Shown here: positions 16,766-25,116 of the stretch, piece by piece
Layout of the letters: each line of letters begins with the position of its first letter
Numbering within the stretch: position 1 is the first letter of the stretch
From: CAZOOM01 sp964460795
Lineage (GTDB): Bacteria > Omnitrophota > Omnitrophia > Omnitrophales > Aquincolibacteriaceae
Direction: 5' to 3'
DNA length: 64,000 nucleotides
Assembly: GCA_964460795.1 (NCBI GenBank)
Contig: CAYWRU010000006.1
Coordinates: 1-64,000, forward strand
Made by a program: the position numbers and the translations under genes
The notes under the pieces: model-generated
Seen by the model: the letters and a program-made list of their open reading frames with translations, nothing else
Told to the model about the DNA's origin: nothing
Databases searched by the model: none

Positions 16766-17911
16766 ATGCACCCACAGATTCACTCATCCATGCGTTCACA
16801 GCCTGCTTTCAATTATGATGAACGACCGTTTCTTGTCATTTGGGAAACCACTCATGCCTGCGATCTTGCCTGTGTCCATTGCCGGGCCGACGCGGAACCT
16901 ACTCCTAAACCAGATGAACTCTCTCATGAAGAAGCTTTGCGGCTGATTGACGACGTAAAAGATTTAGGTGCGCCCATTTTAGTTTTTAGCGGCGGGGATT
17001 GTCTGAAGCGTTTGGATATTGCAGAGCTCATTCAATATGCCAAGTCGAAAAAACTTCGGACTGGGGCTGTGCCCGCCGTGACCCCGCTTCTTACTTCTCA
17101 AAAAATTCTGGAATTAAAAAAAGCGGGTTTGGATCAGATGGCTTTTAGTCTGGATGCGGCCACCGCATCGGAACATGATGCCTTTCGCAGAGTCTCAGGA
17201 GTCTTTGATCGGACTCTGGAAGCCGTTCGTGTGGCCCGGGAAGCCGGTCTGGCGGTTCAAATCAATTCACTGATCAATCTTCACAATTTGGTGTCCATGG
17301 ATTCCTTGACGGATCTTATGGAAAGGCTTGGGATTGTTTTTTGGGAGGTTTTCTTTTTAGTTCCTGTTGGACGCGGGATAGAGCTGAAACTTTTGGAGGC
17401 GGAAAAATTCGAAGAAGCCTTCGAAAAAATCTATCAGCTCCAGCAGCGAGTCAAATTCATTATCAAGGTGACGGAAGCTCCTCATTACCGAAGATTTTGT
17501 ATTGAAAAAGAAATGAAAAAAGAAGGGATTCTTCCCGAAGATGCGATTCGTAAGGGGATCGATCTTCCTCATTATCTTCGCCGTTCCGCAGGCCCGGGAG
17601 GCAGTATTGGTATGGCCCCTCAGGGAGTCAATTCCGGAAAGGGATTTATTTTTATTGCGTATAACGGGCTCGTTTATCCTAGCGGATTTTTGCCGATTGA
17701 AGCGGGAAGCCTTCGAAAAGAATCGTTGAAAGACATTTATCAAAATTCAAAATTGCTCCGGGATATGCGGAATCCGGATTTGTTGCACGGGCGGTGCGGA
17801 ATTTGTGCTTACCGGATGATTTGTGGCGGCTCCAGGTCCCGGGCCTATGCGATGAGCGGAGATTATCTGGCGGAAGATCCGGGATGCATTTACCAGCCTC
17901 CGCCTTTGTAA
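16766..17911 (+). CDS. Radical SAM/SPASM protein (AhbD/NirJ-like group)
   Basis: 381 residues from ATG 16766; a TTG 24 bases upstream and ATG 16790 are alternatives, and none has a ribosome-binding site. The radical SAM motif is CDLACVHC in the context WETTHACDLACVHCRADAEP. C-terminal SPASM-type cysteines lie in GRCGICAYRMICGGS and DPGC. Segments FFLVPVGRG, KVTEAPHYRR and YPSGFLPIEAGS are characteristic of a heme-biosynthesis-like radical SAM subgroup (TIGR04053-like as I recall it) related to AhbD and NirJ. Its place directly after the cytochrome conduit suggests a role in heme or cofactor supply, but the substrate is unknown. Confidence 0.75.
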   Translation: MHPQIHSSMRSQPAFNYDERPFLVIWETTHACDLACVHCRADAEPTPKPDELSHEEALRLIDDVKDLGAPILVFSGGDCLKRLDIAELIQYAKSKKLRTGAVPAVTPLLTSQKILELKKAGLDQMAFSLDAATASEHDAFRRVSGVFDRTLEAVRVAREAGLAVQINSLINLHNLVSMDSLTDLMERLGIVFWEVFFLVPVGRGIELKLLEAEKFEEAFEKIYQLQQRVKFIIKVTEAPHYRRFCIEKEMKKEGILPEDAIRKGIDLPHYLRRSAGPGGSIGMAPQGVNSGKGFIFIAYNGLVYPSGFLPIEAGSLRKESLKDIYQNSKLLRDMRNPDLLHGRCGICAYRMICGGSRSRAYAMSGDYLAEDPGCIYQPPPL

Positions 17912-17954
17912 TTTGTTAAAGAGTAGCGGCTGCTTATTCGGGGAATGATTAGTC

Positions 17955-18719
17955 ATGGCCATCATCCTTATCTACGACGAAGTTCCGCAAGACCGGATGT
18001 TGTGGCGCCAGACCTTTGAATCTCAGGGGCATGAAGTGCGCACTTTCCTCGATCCCTCTGATCTTGAAGCGTCTCCGATTCAGCAGAGCCCTGACGTCCT
18101 TTTTATGTCACTTCGCTCAGATTTCACTGAAGAGATCCAGCAGGCTTTAAAAACGATTGCGGTTGCGAAGTGCCATTTAGCCTTTGTGGTGGTGGCTTTG
18201 GACCGTGGAACTGCAGATCTTGAGTCTAGATTTTTTTCAGCCGGAGTTCTCGAGGTTTTCTTTCGCGATACCCTAAAAGCTGAAGAAATCGTTCACCGTA
18301 CCAGCCGTCTCCTTCATATTCGTTCCCATGCCGATGAGCAGCCAAACCGGGCATCTAAAAAAATTGCGCTGATCAATCAACAATCGGCTGTTCGGTTCAG
18401 ATTAGAAAATTTCTTCTCGCTCAAAGGATACAAAGTTTTTGTGGGGGAGCCGGACCGTGCGGGGTTGGAAATGATTTTAAGGGAACAGCCTTCGGTGATT
18501 CTTATCGATATTCAAATGCCGGGCGGAGATGGGTTGGATTATTTAAAAGACTTGATCCAGGTTTATCCTTCGGGCATGTTTCTGGTTACCAGCGCACTCC
18601 AGGATGCAGTGATCGCGCGCCGGGCTTTAAAGCTCGGCGCTCAGGCATATCTTCTAAAACCGCTTAACCTGCAGTATTTGGAGCTGGCCGTTATCGATCA
18701 AAAACCGGTCTCAGGGTAA
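17955..18719 (+). CDS. Double receiver-domain protein
   Basis: 254 residues made of two CheY-like domains. The first (about 1-115) starts IILIYDEVPQ and has no phosphorylatable Asp in its beta3 strand (DVLFMSLRSD), so it looks degenerate. The second (about 130-250) has VILIDIQMPGGDG with a good phospho-acceptor Asp, a conserved Thr/Ser (LVTSAL) and Lys (LLKPL). No DNA-binding or output domain follows. It is 3 bp from the sigma-factor gene and may feed a phosphorylation signal to that sigma/anti-sigma pair. Function is inferred from domains only. Confidence 0.8.
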   Translation: MAIILIYDEVPQDRMLWRQTFESQGHEVRTFLDPSDLEASPIQQSPDVLFMSLRSDFTEEIQQALKTIAVAKCHLAFVVVALDRGTADLESRFFSAGVLEVFFRDTLKAEEIVHRTSRLLHIRSHADEQPNRASKKIALINQQSAVRFRLENFFSLKGYKVFVGEPDRAGLEMILREQPSVILIDIQMPGGDGLDYLKDLIQVYPSGMFLVTSALQDAVIARRALKLGAQAYLLKPLNLQYLELAVIDQKPVSG

Positions 18720-18722
18720 GTT

Positions 18723-19238
18723 ATGATAAAAACAAGTCCTAAAGAAGAAGTGCTGATCGCGCGTTGCAAAAAAGGTGATCAGGATTCTTTGCGTGAATTT
18801 TCTGTAACCTATGGAAGCGCGCTCTACCAGTTTCTTTTTAGTTGCCTTGGCGATCGACCGGAAGAAATTAAAAAAATACTGAAGCTTATTTTTGAAAATA
18901 TTATTCCGGATCTAAAGCTTTTTCAGGGGCAGGAACCTTTGAGACCTCTTTTATTTCGCGAGGCCTTGACAAAACTTTCCGAACGCGCCGGAGAAATTCA
19001 GTTTAAAGCACTTCCTTTGACCGAACCGCGAAAATTTCGCCTTCTCTTCGAAGGGCTTTCCTTCCTTGATCTCCCGGAAAGGATCTTGGTTCTCTTGCGG
19101 ACTCAACAGGATTTTACCTATTCGGAAATCGGCTGGATGCTTGGCTGTCCAAGCGAAGAAGCCCGGATGCGTGTTTTTAAGGCCCAAATGCGGTTTGGGG
19201 ACATCCTGCACACTCAAGTCCTTGCGGTGGAGGAATAA
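18723..19238 (+). CDS. ECF-type RNA polymerase sigma factor (divergent)
   Basis: 171 residues. A region-2-like helix block (about 15-65) begins EEVLIARCKKGDQDSLREF, and a region-4 HTH (about 115-160, LPERILVLLRTQQDFTYSEIGWMLGCPSEEARMRVFKA) follows. The region-2 half is poorly conserved, so it is a divergent member. It abuts the zinc-finger anti-sigma gene directly (stop at 19238, start at 19239), the standard ECF arrangement. Upstream is the double-receiver gene. Target promoters are unknown; the repeated TTGGCA..ATAATTGA elements before the cytochrome genes are one possibility. Confidence 0.75.
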   Translation: MIKTSPKEEVLIARCKKGDQDSLREFSVTYGSALYQFLFSCLGDRPEEIKKILKLIFENIIPDLKLFQGQEPLRPLLFREALTKLSERAGEIQFKALPLTEPRKFRLLFEGLSFLDLPERILVLLRTQQDFTYSEIGWMLGCPSEEARMRVFKAQMRFGDILHTQVLAVEE

Positions 19239-20270
19239 ATGGAATGTCTAAAAACCCGCAAGATGATGAAAAATTATTTGGAGGATAGTTTAGAAGAAGA
19301 TCTTTTTCTCCAAACAAGGGATCATCTTTTGGGGTGTTCCGGCTGTCAGGATTACTTTGGAAGTTTTTCGTGTCTGCGTACGGATTTAAAAAAACATGGT
19401 GTGTCGGAACACTTTGTGGACATTGAAGATTTGGTCGAGAAACAATTTTCTTCCCGTCTTTCCGATATGCGTTTCCTTTTGATGCGATTTCGCCGCATCG
19501 TAGTTCAAGGGCTTGCTGTTTTTTTAGTCGGCCTGATTTTTTACCATATGGGTTCTGAGTGGTATCGAGGCGGATTTTGGGGGCAGCCTCAACGCCTCCC
19601 GATTGAAAATAGATTAGATCCCCCCAAGGTTAGACCGCCTGAAGTTGCGATGTTGGAAAGAACGATGCGGCTTCTTGAACGGAGCGCTACCCGGTTACGC
19701 CCGGGGGTTTCGTCCGGCTCGACAGCTCCAGCCCTGATTATGCCAGTACTTCAATGGAGACCCATCCACATGGATTTGGTGTTTCCTTCCGAAGAACAAA
19801 GTGCCGGTGAAATTCTTAAAAAATTGGAAACTCTGGGCACGCGCCTCCCGGGTCATGAATCTTTTTGGATTTTTCAGGTCAAACTGGGCCAGCTTGATGA
19901 GTTCCTGAATCAGATTGAACCGTATCGTGTGGATCCTCCGCAAAAAATTAATATGGGTGCGCTAAGCCGCTCAGATCCTGAAGGACTTATTTTTATTTCA
20001 TTGTCGCTGCGAGACCGGGACCGTTTCGGGATGCATCTGCACGTCAAATTTCATTTGGATAACGCGTATCAGATCCGAAGTGATTTGAAATCACGTTTTA
20101 TGATGGTTCAGGATTCCGAAGATTTCTGGGTTTTTGAGATTGCCTGTCAGGATGTTGAATCCTTCCTGAAAGTCATCCGAGAGCTCCCAGGTGCTAGGGT
20201 AGAATGGTCTTCTCCCTTGCCTGTATGTGAGCCCAATACCCGTATATGGATCTCACTTGCGGCTCGCTGA
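19239..20270 (+). CDS. Membrane anti-sigma factor with zinc-finger domain
   Basis: 343 residues. The N-terminal cytoplasmic domain has HLLGCSGC (the Hx3Cx2C anti-sigma zinc motif) around residue 30. A single TM helix (IVVQGLAVFLVGLIFYHMG) follows near 85-105, then a long periplasmic part. The periplasmic part contains two related units, ESFWIFQVKLGQLDEFLNQI (about 205-225) and EDFWVFEIACQDVESFLKVI (about 300-320), pointing to an internal duplication. It probably holds the adjacent ECF sigma factor inactive until a periplasmic signal arrives. The duplicated sensor domain is not recognised. Confidence 0.75.
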   Translation: MECLKTRKMMKNYLEDSLEEDLFLQTRDHLLGCSGCQDYFGSFSCLRTDLKKHGVSEHFVDIEDLVEKQFSSRLSDMRFLLMRFRRIVVQGLAVFLVGLIFYHMGSEWYRGGFWGQPQRLPIENRLDPPKVRPPEVAMLERTMRLLERSATRLRPGVSSGSTAPALIMPVLQWRPIHMDLVFPSEEQSAGEILKKLETLGTRLPGHESFWIFQVKLGQLDEFLNQIEPYRVDPPQKINMGALSRSDPEGLIFISLSLRDRDRFGMHLHVKFHLDNAYQIRSDLKSRFMMVQDSEDFWVFEIACQDVESFLKVIRELPGARVEWSSPLPVCEPNTRIWISLAAR

Positions 20271-20434
20271 TCCTGTTCTCCTCCTTTGCACCGCACCACC
20301 AGGATGGCAGGGGGATTGTCTTCTTAAGTGTCTAGTTGGAATGCCGTAATAGATTTTAGAGTTTTATACAAAGAATGTTTGCGGTTCCTGGCATTCTCTT
20401 CTAAACTAACTCCTTAACGAATTGAGGTTAATGC

Positions 20435-20794
20435 GTGAGTGAATCCTTAAATCCCCATTTTATCGATCAGATGAAGGTTCGGCTCTCCCAACGCCATCAA
20501 GAGCTGTCTCTTGGAATGAAAAGTCATCGGGACCAAATCGGCCGCGACGTGCCTCAGGATTTTGCGGATGCGGCGTCTCACAAGGAAGAAGAAAGCCTTT
20601 TGAATCACGAAGATTCGCTGGGAGAGGCGGAGATTGATTTGATTGATGAGGCCCTTCAACGAATTGAAAGCGGAGATTACGGGTTGTGTGCCCAGTGCCG
20701 GAATTTGATCCCTCAGGCCCGTCTTGAACTGGTGCCCCATGCGCGGCACTGTGTTTCTTGCCAAGAAAAGCGGGAATCCCCTAAGCGTACTTAG
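20435..20794 (+). CDS. DksA/TraR-family zinc-finger protein
   Basis: 119 residues, GTG start with TGAGG 7 bases upstream. A coiled-coil N-terminal half precedes a four-cysteine zinc finger, CAQC...CVSC (about residues 85-110), with the typical IESGDYGLCAQC lead-in. DksA-like proteins bind the RNA polymerase secondary channel and mediate stringent-response or redox effects. The 164-bp upstream gap holds a 7-bp inverted repeat (GAATGCC...GGCATTC) and no clear terminator. Confidence 0.88.
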   Translation: MSESLNPHFIDQMKVRLSQRHQELSLGMKSHRDQIGRDVPQDFADAASHKEEESLLNHEDSLGEAEIDLIDEALQRIESGDYGLCAQCRNLIPQARLELVPHARHCVSCQEKRESPKRT

Positions 20795-20846
20795 TCGTTT
20801 TCTTTCGATAAAGCATGCAAGCAAAGCGTAATTGAAGGAGGCGCCT

Positions 20847-21026
20847 ATGCATGGAGTGATGGGTTTAGTGGTGTTGGTGCTTGATATTATTGCGGGAGTT
20901 GATATTTTAAAAAGCGCCATGGCGCCGTCGAAGAAGCTGCTTTGGATTTTATTGGTTTTATTTTTGCCGGTTTTAGGTATGATTCTTTACTTCCTTTTGA
21001 TTCGAAAAAAAGATAATGGATCGTAG
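20847..21026 (+). CDS. Small PLDc_N-like two-helix membrane protein
   Basis: 59 residues. GAAGGAGG ends 5 bases before the ATG. Two hydrophobic helices (VMGLVVLVLDIIAGVDIL and LLWILLVLFLPVLGMILYFL) and a basic C-terminus (IRKKDN) match the small phospholipase-D N-terminal-like (PLDc_N) membrane module found alone in many bacteria. Function unknown. Confidence 0.7.
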   Translation: MHGVMGLVVLVLDIIAGVDILKSAMAPSKKLLWILLVLFLPVLGMILYFLLIRKKDNGS

Positions 21027-21068
21027 AGATCCTCAGCGATTTATGAAATGAGATGGTAATTTAAATTT

Positions 21069-21773
21069 ATGACACCTTCCAGACATGCCATTACAAAGCT
21101 AAAGGAGATTCCGCTTTTTCAAGGTCTTGCGGAAGAAGAGCTTCGTGCGATCCAGATCTGCATGATTGAAAAGAGTTTCCAAAAAGGGGAGATTATCTTC
21201 TCGGAGGGTATGGACTGCGGCCGTATTTTTATTGTCCAGTCCGGGAGTATTAAAATCTACCGGTTGTCTTCTTCAGGTCGGGAGCAAATTCTTGAAACTT
21301 TGGGGCCGGGTGAGACCTGTGCCTGCAATCCGGGTTCTGTGGCCTGGTACTGCGGATCTACGGCCGAAGCTTTGACGGCGTCCCGTGTCTGGTTGCTTTC
21401 CCGAGAAGATTATGTGCGCATGGTTCGGACCAGTCTTAAGCTCTCCCAAACGCTCAATCAGCTTTTTGCTCACCGCCTGAAAAACTTCAGCAATTTGATC
21501 GAGGAAGTATCTTTAAAAGATGCAAAAAAACGCCTCGTAAAATTCATTTTAGATATGGCCAGCCGAAAGGCGCTGGATTCTGCAGCAAAAAGGTCGGATC
21601 AACAGATCCTCTTTTTGCCCTTCACTCGTGAAGAAATTGCTCAGCGAATTGGGACTTCCCGGGAGACGGTGGCGCGGTATTTAAGCCAGCTCAAAAAGGC
21701 CCGTCTCATTGATATTAAACCTCACCAGATTATTGTCTTAAACCGGGTAGGGTTGGAAAAATCCCTCCTTTAG
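21069..21773 (+). CDS. Crp/Fnr-family transcription regulator
   Basis: 234 residues. Cyclic-nucleotide-binding-like beta-barrel (about 10-130, GSIKIYRLSSSGREQILETLGPGE), dimer helix, and C-terminal winged HTH (TREEIAQRIGTSRETVARYLSQLKKARLI). Three cysteines lie in the barrel (CACNPGSVAWYC) but there is no N-terminal Fnr cluster. It could be an HcpR/Dnr-like sensor of NO or redox. A perfect TGTGA-N6-TCACA site lies just downstream before the hemerythrin gene, with two more before the kinase at 10503 and the pyrophosphatase, making this protein the likely binder. Ligand unknown. Confidence 0.9.
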   Translation: MTPSRHAITKLKEIPLFQGLAEEELRAIQICMIEKSFQKGEIIFSEGMDCGRIFIVQSGSIKIYRLSSSGREQILETLGPGETCACNPGSVAWYCGSTAEALTASRVWLLSREDYVRMVRTSLKLSQTLNQLFAHRLKNFSNLIEEVSLKDAKKRLVKFILDMASRKALDSAAKRSDQQILFLPFTREEIAQRIGTSRETVARYLSQLKKARLIDIKPHQIIVLNRVGLEKSLL

Positions 21774-21817
21774 CCCTTTGTCAGCTCGCGCTTTTTCTTG
21801 ATTTTATTCCTTCTCCT

Positions 21818-21860
21818 TGTGACTCTCGTCACAGCGCTTTGATCCGGGCTCGGCTACAAT
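21818..21860 (+). promoter_or_regulatory. Perfect CRP/HcpR-type site with -10 box before the hemerythrin gene
   Basis: TGTGA-CTCTCG-TCACA (21818-21833) is a perfect palindrome match. TACAAT at 21855-21860 starts 21 bp after it. The predicted start would be near 21867, placing the site centre at about -41.5. The ATG is at 21870, so the message would be almost leaderless. No -35 box is present. Confidence 0.7.
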
Positions 21861-21869
21861 CTTTAACAG

Positions 21870-22373
21870 ATGGAAACCATAGCGCTTACAAGTGAAATTC
21901 AAGATCGGATGCTGGCAAAAACCCGGGAACTCAGCGGGATTCTTGTTAATCTTCGTTATGAAGGCACAGCCTCTAACGGAAAAAATTTGAAACAAGCGCG
22001 CCAAATTTTTCGCGAGCTTCGGCGCACCTTTCATGAACACTCGCAGATTGAAGATCAACGGGTTTTTCCCTTTTTAAAAAAACACATTCCTAAAGTTGAG
22101 TCGCTGACAGAAATATTGGAACTCGAACACGAATATCTTTGTGATTTGATTGAGAAGTTTGAAAAAGACTTCACGCAATTTACGGAAGAGAAAAATCAGC
22201 TCAAGCGAGCGAGGATTGTCCTTGAGATGCAGAAGCGCGGGCTTTATTTGAATTTTCTTCTGCAGGGACATGTTCATCTGGAAATACAGAACCTCTACCA
22301 GACGGTGAATCGGCTCCTTAAGCCGGGCGAGAGGAAGGAGCTGGGTCTTCGCAAGGCCCGGTGCGCAGCATAA
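21870..22373 (+). CDS. Hemerythrin-like (HHE) protein
   Basis: 167 residues, all helical. Metal-ligand pattern: H in RTFHEHSQIEDQRVFPFL (about residues 51-68), ELEHEYLCDLIEKF, and HVHLEIQNLYQTV near 134. These fit the four-helix hemerythrin fold that binds a non-heme di-iron centre and O2 or NO. In anaerobes such proteins serve O2/NO scavenging or iron-sulfur repair. It is the first gene after the Crp/Fnr regulator and carries that family's binding site in its promoter. No ribosome-binding site is visible. Confidence 0.8.
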   Translation: METIALTSEIQDRMLAKTRELSGILVNLRYEGTASNGKNLKQARQIFRELRRTFHEHSQIEDQRVFPFLKKHIPKVESLTEILELEHEYLCDLIEKFEKDFTQFTEEKNQLKRARIVLEMQKRGLYLNFLLQGHVHLEIQNLYQTVNRLLKPGERKELGLRKARCAA

Positions 22374-22402
22374 TTCAGCAAACATTACGTGTTTTTTTTG
22401 TG

Positions 22403-22429
22403 TATAATAGACAAACTTTTTAAAAGTTT
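22403..22429 (+). promoter_or_regulatory. -10 box with palindromic operator before the acyl-CoA synthetase
   Basis: A perfect TATAAT (22403-22408) is followed at 22413-22429 by a 17-bp perfect palindrome of form AAACTTTT-T-AAAAGTTT. The palindrome would cover the transcription start and could serve as a repressor operator. The -35 region is weak. Confidence 0.45.
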
Positions 22430-22461
22430 ACGGGATTGACCCAAGGAAGAGATAGGCCTCG

Positions 22462-24621
22462 ATGGAAGAAACTATGACTACAAATGCTCTTACGTCACAG
22501 CGCCGTTTAGAAGGTGTCAAAACTTTATTTGAACCTAAATCAGTTGCTGTGATCGGCGCCTCGACCCGGAAAGAGGCGGTTGGCTACGCTATTTTGCATA
22601 ATCTCATCCAAGGCGGATATCAAGGGAAAATCTTCCCCGTCAATCCTAAAGCGACTTCGATCGAGAACATTCCCTGTTTTGCAAGCGTTGGAGCCATTCC
22701 TGAAGCTGTGGATCTTGCGGTCATTATTGTGCAAAGTGCCGTAGTTCCGGAAACGCTGAAACAGTGTGCTGATAAAGGAATCAAAGCCGCGATCATTATT
22801 TCTGCCGGATTTAAAGAGATTGGCGGAGAAGGAAAAAATCTTGAGCGCGAGGTGATTCGCCTGGCTCAGGAATATGGCATTTCGATTTTAGGTCCCAATT
22901 GCCTTGGAATGATCAATGCCTCCTCGCCTTTTCATATCAATGCGAGTTTTGCCCGCACCATGCCAAAGGAAGGGAATATTGCCTTTGTCTCTCAGAGCGG
23001 TGCGCTTTGTACTGCAATTTTGGATTATGCCAAAGGCCAGGATATTGGGTTCTCTAAATTTGTTAGTTTGGGGAATAAGGCCATCCTAAATGAAGTGGAT
23101 ATCCTTCGATATCTTCGCGATGATCCGGATACGGATGTTGTGCTCATGTACTTGGAAGATATTTTGAATGGTAAAGAGTTTCTTGAAATCGCGCGCGAAA
23201 TGACCGGCGATGCTCCGAAGACGAAACCTATTTTGGTCATCAAGTCCGGCCGAACAGCTCAAGGGGCAAAGGCCGCTCAGTCGCACACTGGATCACTGAT
23301 GGGCTCCGATGAAGTTTATGACGCTATTTTTGCTCAGTCAGGAGTCTTGAGAGTGGATTCCGTTCAGGCTATGTTTGATTTGGCAATTGCCTTTGCCAAT
23401 GAGCCGCTTCCCAAATCTAATCGTGTGGCCATTGTTACGAATGCCGGCGGGCCGGGCATTATGACGACCGATGCCTGCGTCCGGTATGGCCTTGAAATTG
23501 CGGAACTTTCAAAATCAACTCAGGAAGAACTTCGTAAGGTCCTGCCGCCGACTTCAAGTGTTTCCAATCCCGTGGATGTGATCGGCGATGCTCAGCATGA
23601 TCGCTATGAAAAAGCGCTGCAGCTCATAGCCAAAGATCCGAATGTGAGCAGCATCATTGTTATTCTCACTCCGCAGGCCATGACGGAGCCTGAAGAAACC
23701 GCGCGGGTTGTCGTGAATGTTTCCAAAGATCTCAAAATTCCTCTAGTCGCTTCCTTTATGGGGATTGTGGATGTCTCAGGTGGAGTTAAAATTCTTGAAG
23801 AAAACAATATTCCTCATTATCAATTTCCGGAAGACCCGGCAAGAGCCATTGCGGCCATGCATCAATACCGCCAGTGGATTGATCGTCCGCGTACTCAGGT
23901 TCGGTCTTTTCAAGTAGATAAAGCCAGGGTTAGGGCCATTCTGGAGAATTTGAAGCAAGGCGATCAGAAAATAGTTCCGATTTATCAGGCCATGGAAATT
24001 TTTCAGGCTTACGGATTCCCCATGCTTCCATTTCGTTTTGCCCGCACTCAGGCTGAAGTGGTCGAAGCTGCTAAAGAAATCGGAATGCCGGTCGTTTTAA
24101 AGGTGGTGTCGCGCGAGGTCATTCATAAGTTTGATTTGGGCGGCGTCCGGCTGAATCTTCGTACAGAAGAGGAAGTTGCCAAAGCCTACGAAAAAATTCT
24201 GGCTTCGGTGGCAGAGAAATGTCCTCAGGCGCAGGTCGAGGGGATGCTGGTTCAATCCATGGGAAATAAAGGCCGCGAAGTGATTTTGGGTATGAATCGC
24301 GACCCGCTCTTTGGACCTTGTCTGATGTTTGGCCTCGGCGGAATTTATGTAGAGACTTTTAAAGATGTGACGTTTCGTATGGCGCCTATTCGTGAACTTT
24401 CGGCGCGACTTATGGTAGAATCCGTCAAAGCCTATTCGCTTTTAAAAGGAGTTCGCGGGGAAAAGGCCTGCGATATTCCGGTGGTTGTGGAATGTCTTCA
24501 ACGTTTGTCGCAACTTTCGTGTGATCATGATGAGATCCAAGAAATTGATATCAACCCTTTGCTTGTCCATCACCGAGGACAGGGCGCCTGTGTCATTGAC
24601 GCACGGATTATCCTTCGTTAA
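22462..24621 (+). CDS. ADP-forming acetate/acyl-CoA synthetase (fused alpha-beta)
   Basis: 719 residues. CoA-binding Rossmann domain (SVAVIGASTRKEAVGYAILHNL, about 25-130), succinyl-CoA-ligase-like domain (GNIAFVSQSGALCTA, SHTGSLMGSDEVYDAIF, about 160-450), then an ATP-grasp beta domain (PVVLKVVSREVIHKFDLGGV, GRDPLFGP-type region, about 495-719). The fused form turns acyl-CoA + ADP + Pi into acid + CoA + ATP, an ATP-yielding last step of fermentation. GGAAGAG lies before the ATG; a second ATG 12 bases on is possible. It is probably the main substrate-level ATP source visible here. Confidence 0.93.
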   Translation: MEETMTTNALTSQRRLEGVKTLFEPKSVAVIGASTRKEAVGYAILHNLIQGGYQGKIFPVNPKATSIENIPCFASVGAIPEAVDLAVIIVQSAVVPETLKQCADKGIKAAIIISAGFKEIGGEGKNLEREVIRLAQEYGISILGPNCLGMINASSPFHINASFARTMPKEGNIAFVSQSGALCTAILDYAKGQDIGFSKFVSLGNKAILNEVDILRYLRDDPDTDVVLMYLEDILNGKEFLEIAREMTGDAPKTKPILVIKSGRTAQGAKAAQSHTGSLMGSDEVYDAIFAQSGVLRVDSVQAMFDLAIAFANEPLPKSNRVAIVTNAGGPGIMTTDACVRYGLEIAELSKSTQEELRKVLPPTSSVSNPVDVIGDAQHDRYEKALQLIAKDPNVSSIIVILTPQAMTEPEETARVVVNVSKDLKIPLVASFMGIVDVSGGVKILEENNIPHYQFPEDPARAIAAMHQYRQWIDRPRTQVRSFQVDKARVRAILENLKQGDQKIVPIYQAMEIFQAYGFPMLPFRFARTQAEVVEAAKEIGMPVVLKVVSREVIHKFDLGGVRLNLRTEEEVAKAYEKILASVAEKCPQAQVEGMLVQSMGNKGREVILGMNRDPLFGPCLMFGLGGIYVETFKDVTFRMAPIRELSARLMVESVKAYSLLKGVRGEKACDIPVVVECLQRLSQLSCDHDEIQEIDINPLLVHHRGQGACVIDARIILR

Positions 24622-24627
24622 TCCATC

Positions 24628-25104
24628 ATGATTCGAACCTCTACCCGTTGGTTTGCTCTGTTGGTATGTCTGGTGTGTTTTGTCCCTCAGGGAATGGCTC
24701 AAGTTCCATTTGATCCTCAACTTGAAGTTTTAAAAGATTCTAAGGCCTATCAGGTTTACAAATCCCGCACCGATTCCAGCTCAGAACTTACCAAGCTGAT
24801 TTATCTCATTGATCGTTTCCAAAAAGCCAATATGACCATTATCTATGATGGGATTGAATATAAACCTGATTTTGTGGCGCGCATGGCGCGGTGGTTTCTC
24901 CCTTCTCATTATCATAATGAATCCGCAGAAAAGTGGATCATGGTTTGGTGCAATAAATCCTATTCCTTCCGTCAGCTGATTTGGGTCAAGGATTCCAAAG
25001 AGCATTGTAAACTCGCCCGTGAAATCTTGCTGGAAGAGCTCAAGCGGCTTGATGAGACCAAAGCCAACGAGTCCGAGGTTGTTAAAAAACCATCTGCCGC
25101 ATAA
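24628..25104 (+). CDS. Periplasmic DUF5329-like protein
   Basis: 158 residues with a signal peptide ending at GMAQ. The mature part (about 25-150) has SSELTKLIYLIDRFQKANMTIIYDGIEYKP, a short helix and ESAEKWIMVWCNKSYSFRQLIWVK. The layout, a leading helix, the NG/DG..Y segment and a later SxSxxxY/W-like stretch, is reminiscent of DUF5329 proteins. No catalytic residues are evident. It lies 6 bp after the acyl-CoA synthetase gene and 12 bp before a lipoprotein gene, and may be co-transcribed with both. Confidence 0.55.
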   Translation: MIRTSTRWFALLVCLVCFVPQGMAQVPFDPQLEVLKDSKAYQVYKSRTDSSSELTKLIYLIDRFQKANMTIIYDGIEYKPDFVARMARWFLPSHYHNESAEKWIMVWCNKSYSFRQLIWVKDSKEHCKLAREILLEELKRLDETKANESEVVKKPSAA

Positions 25105-25116
25105 GGAGCGCTGACA

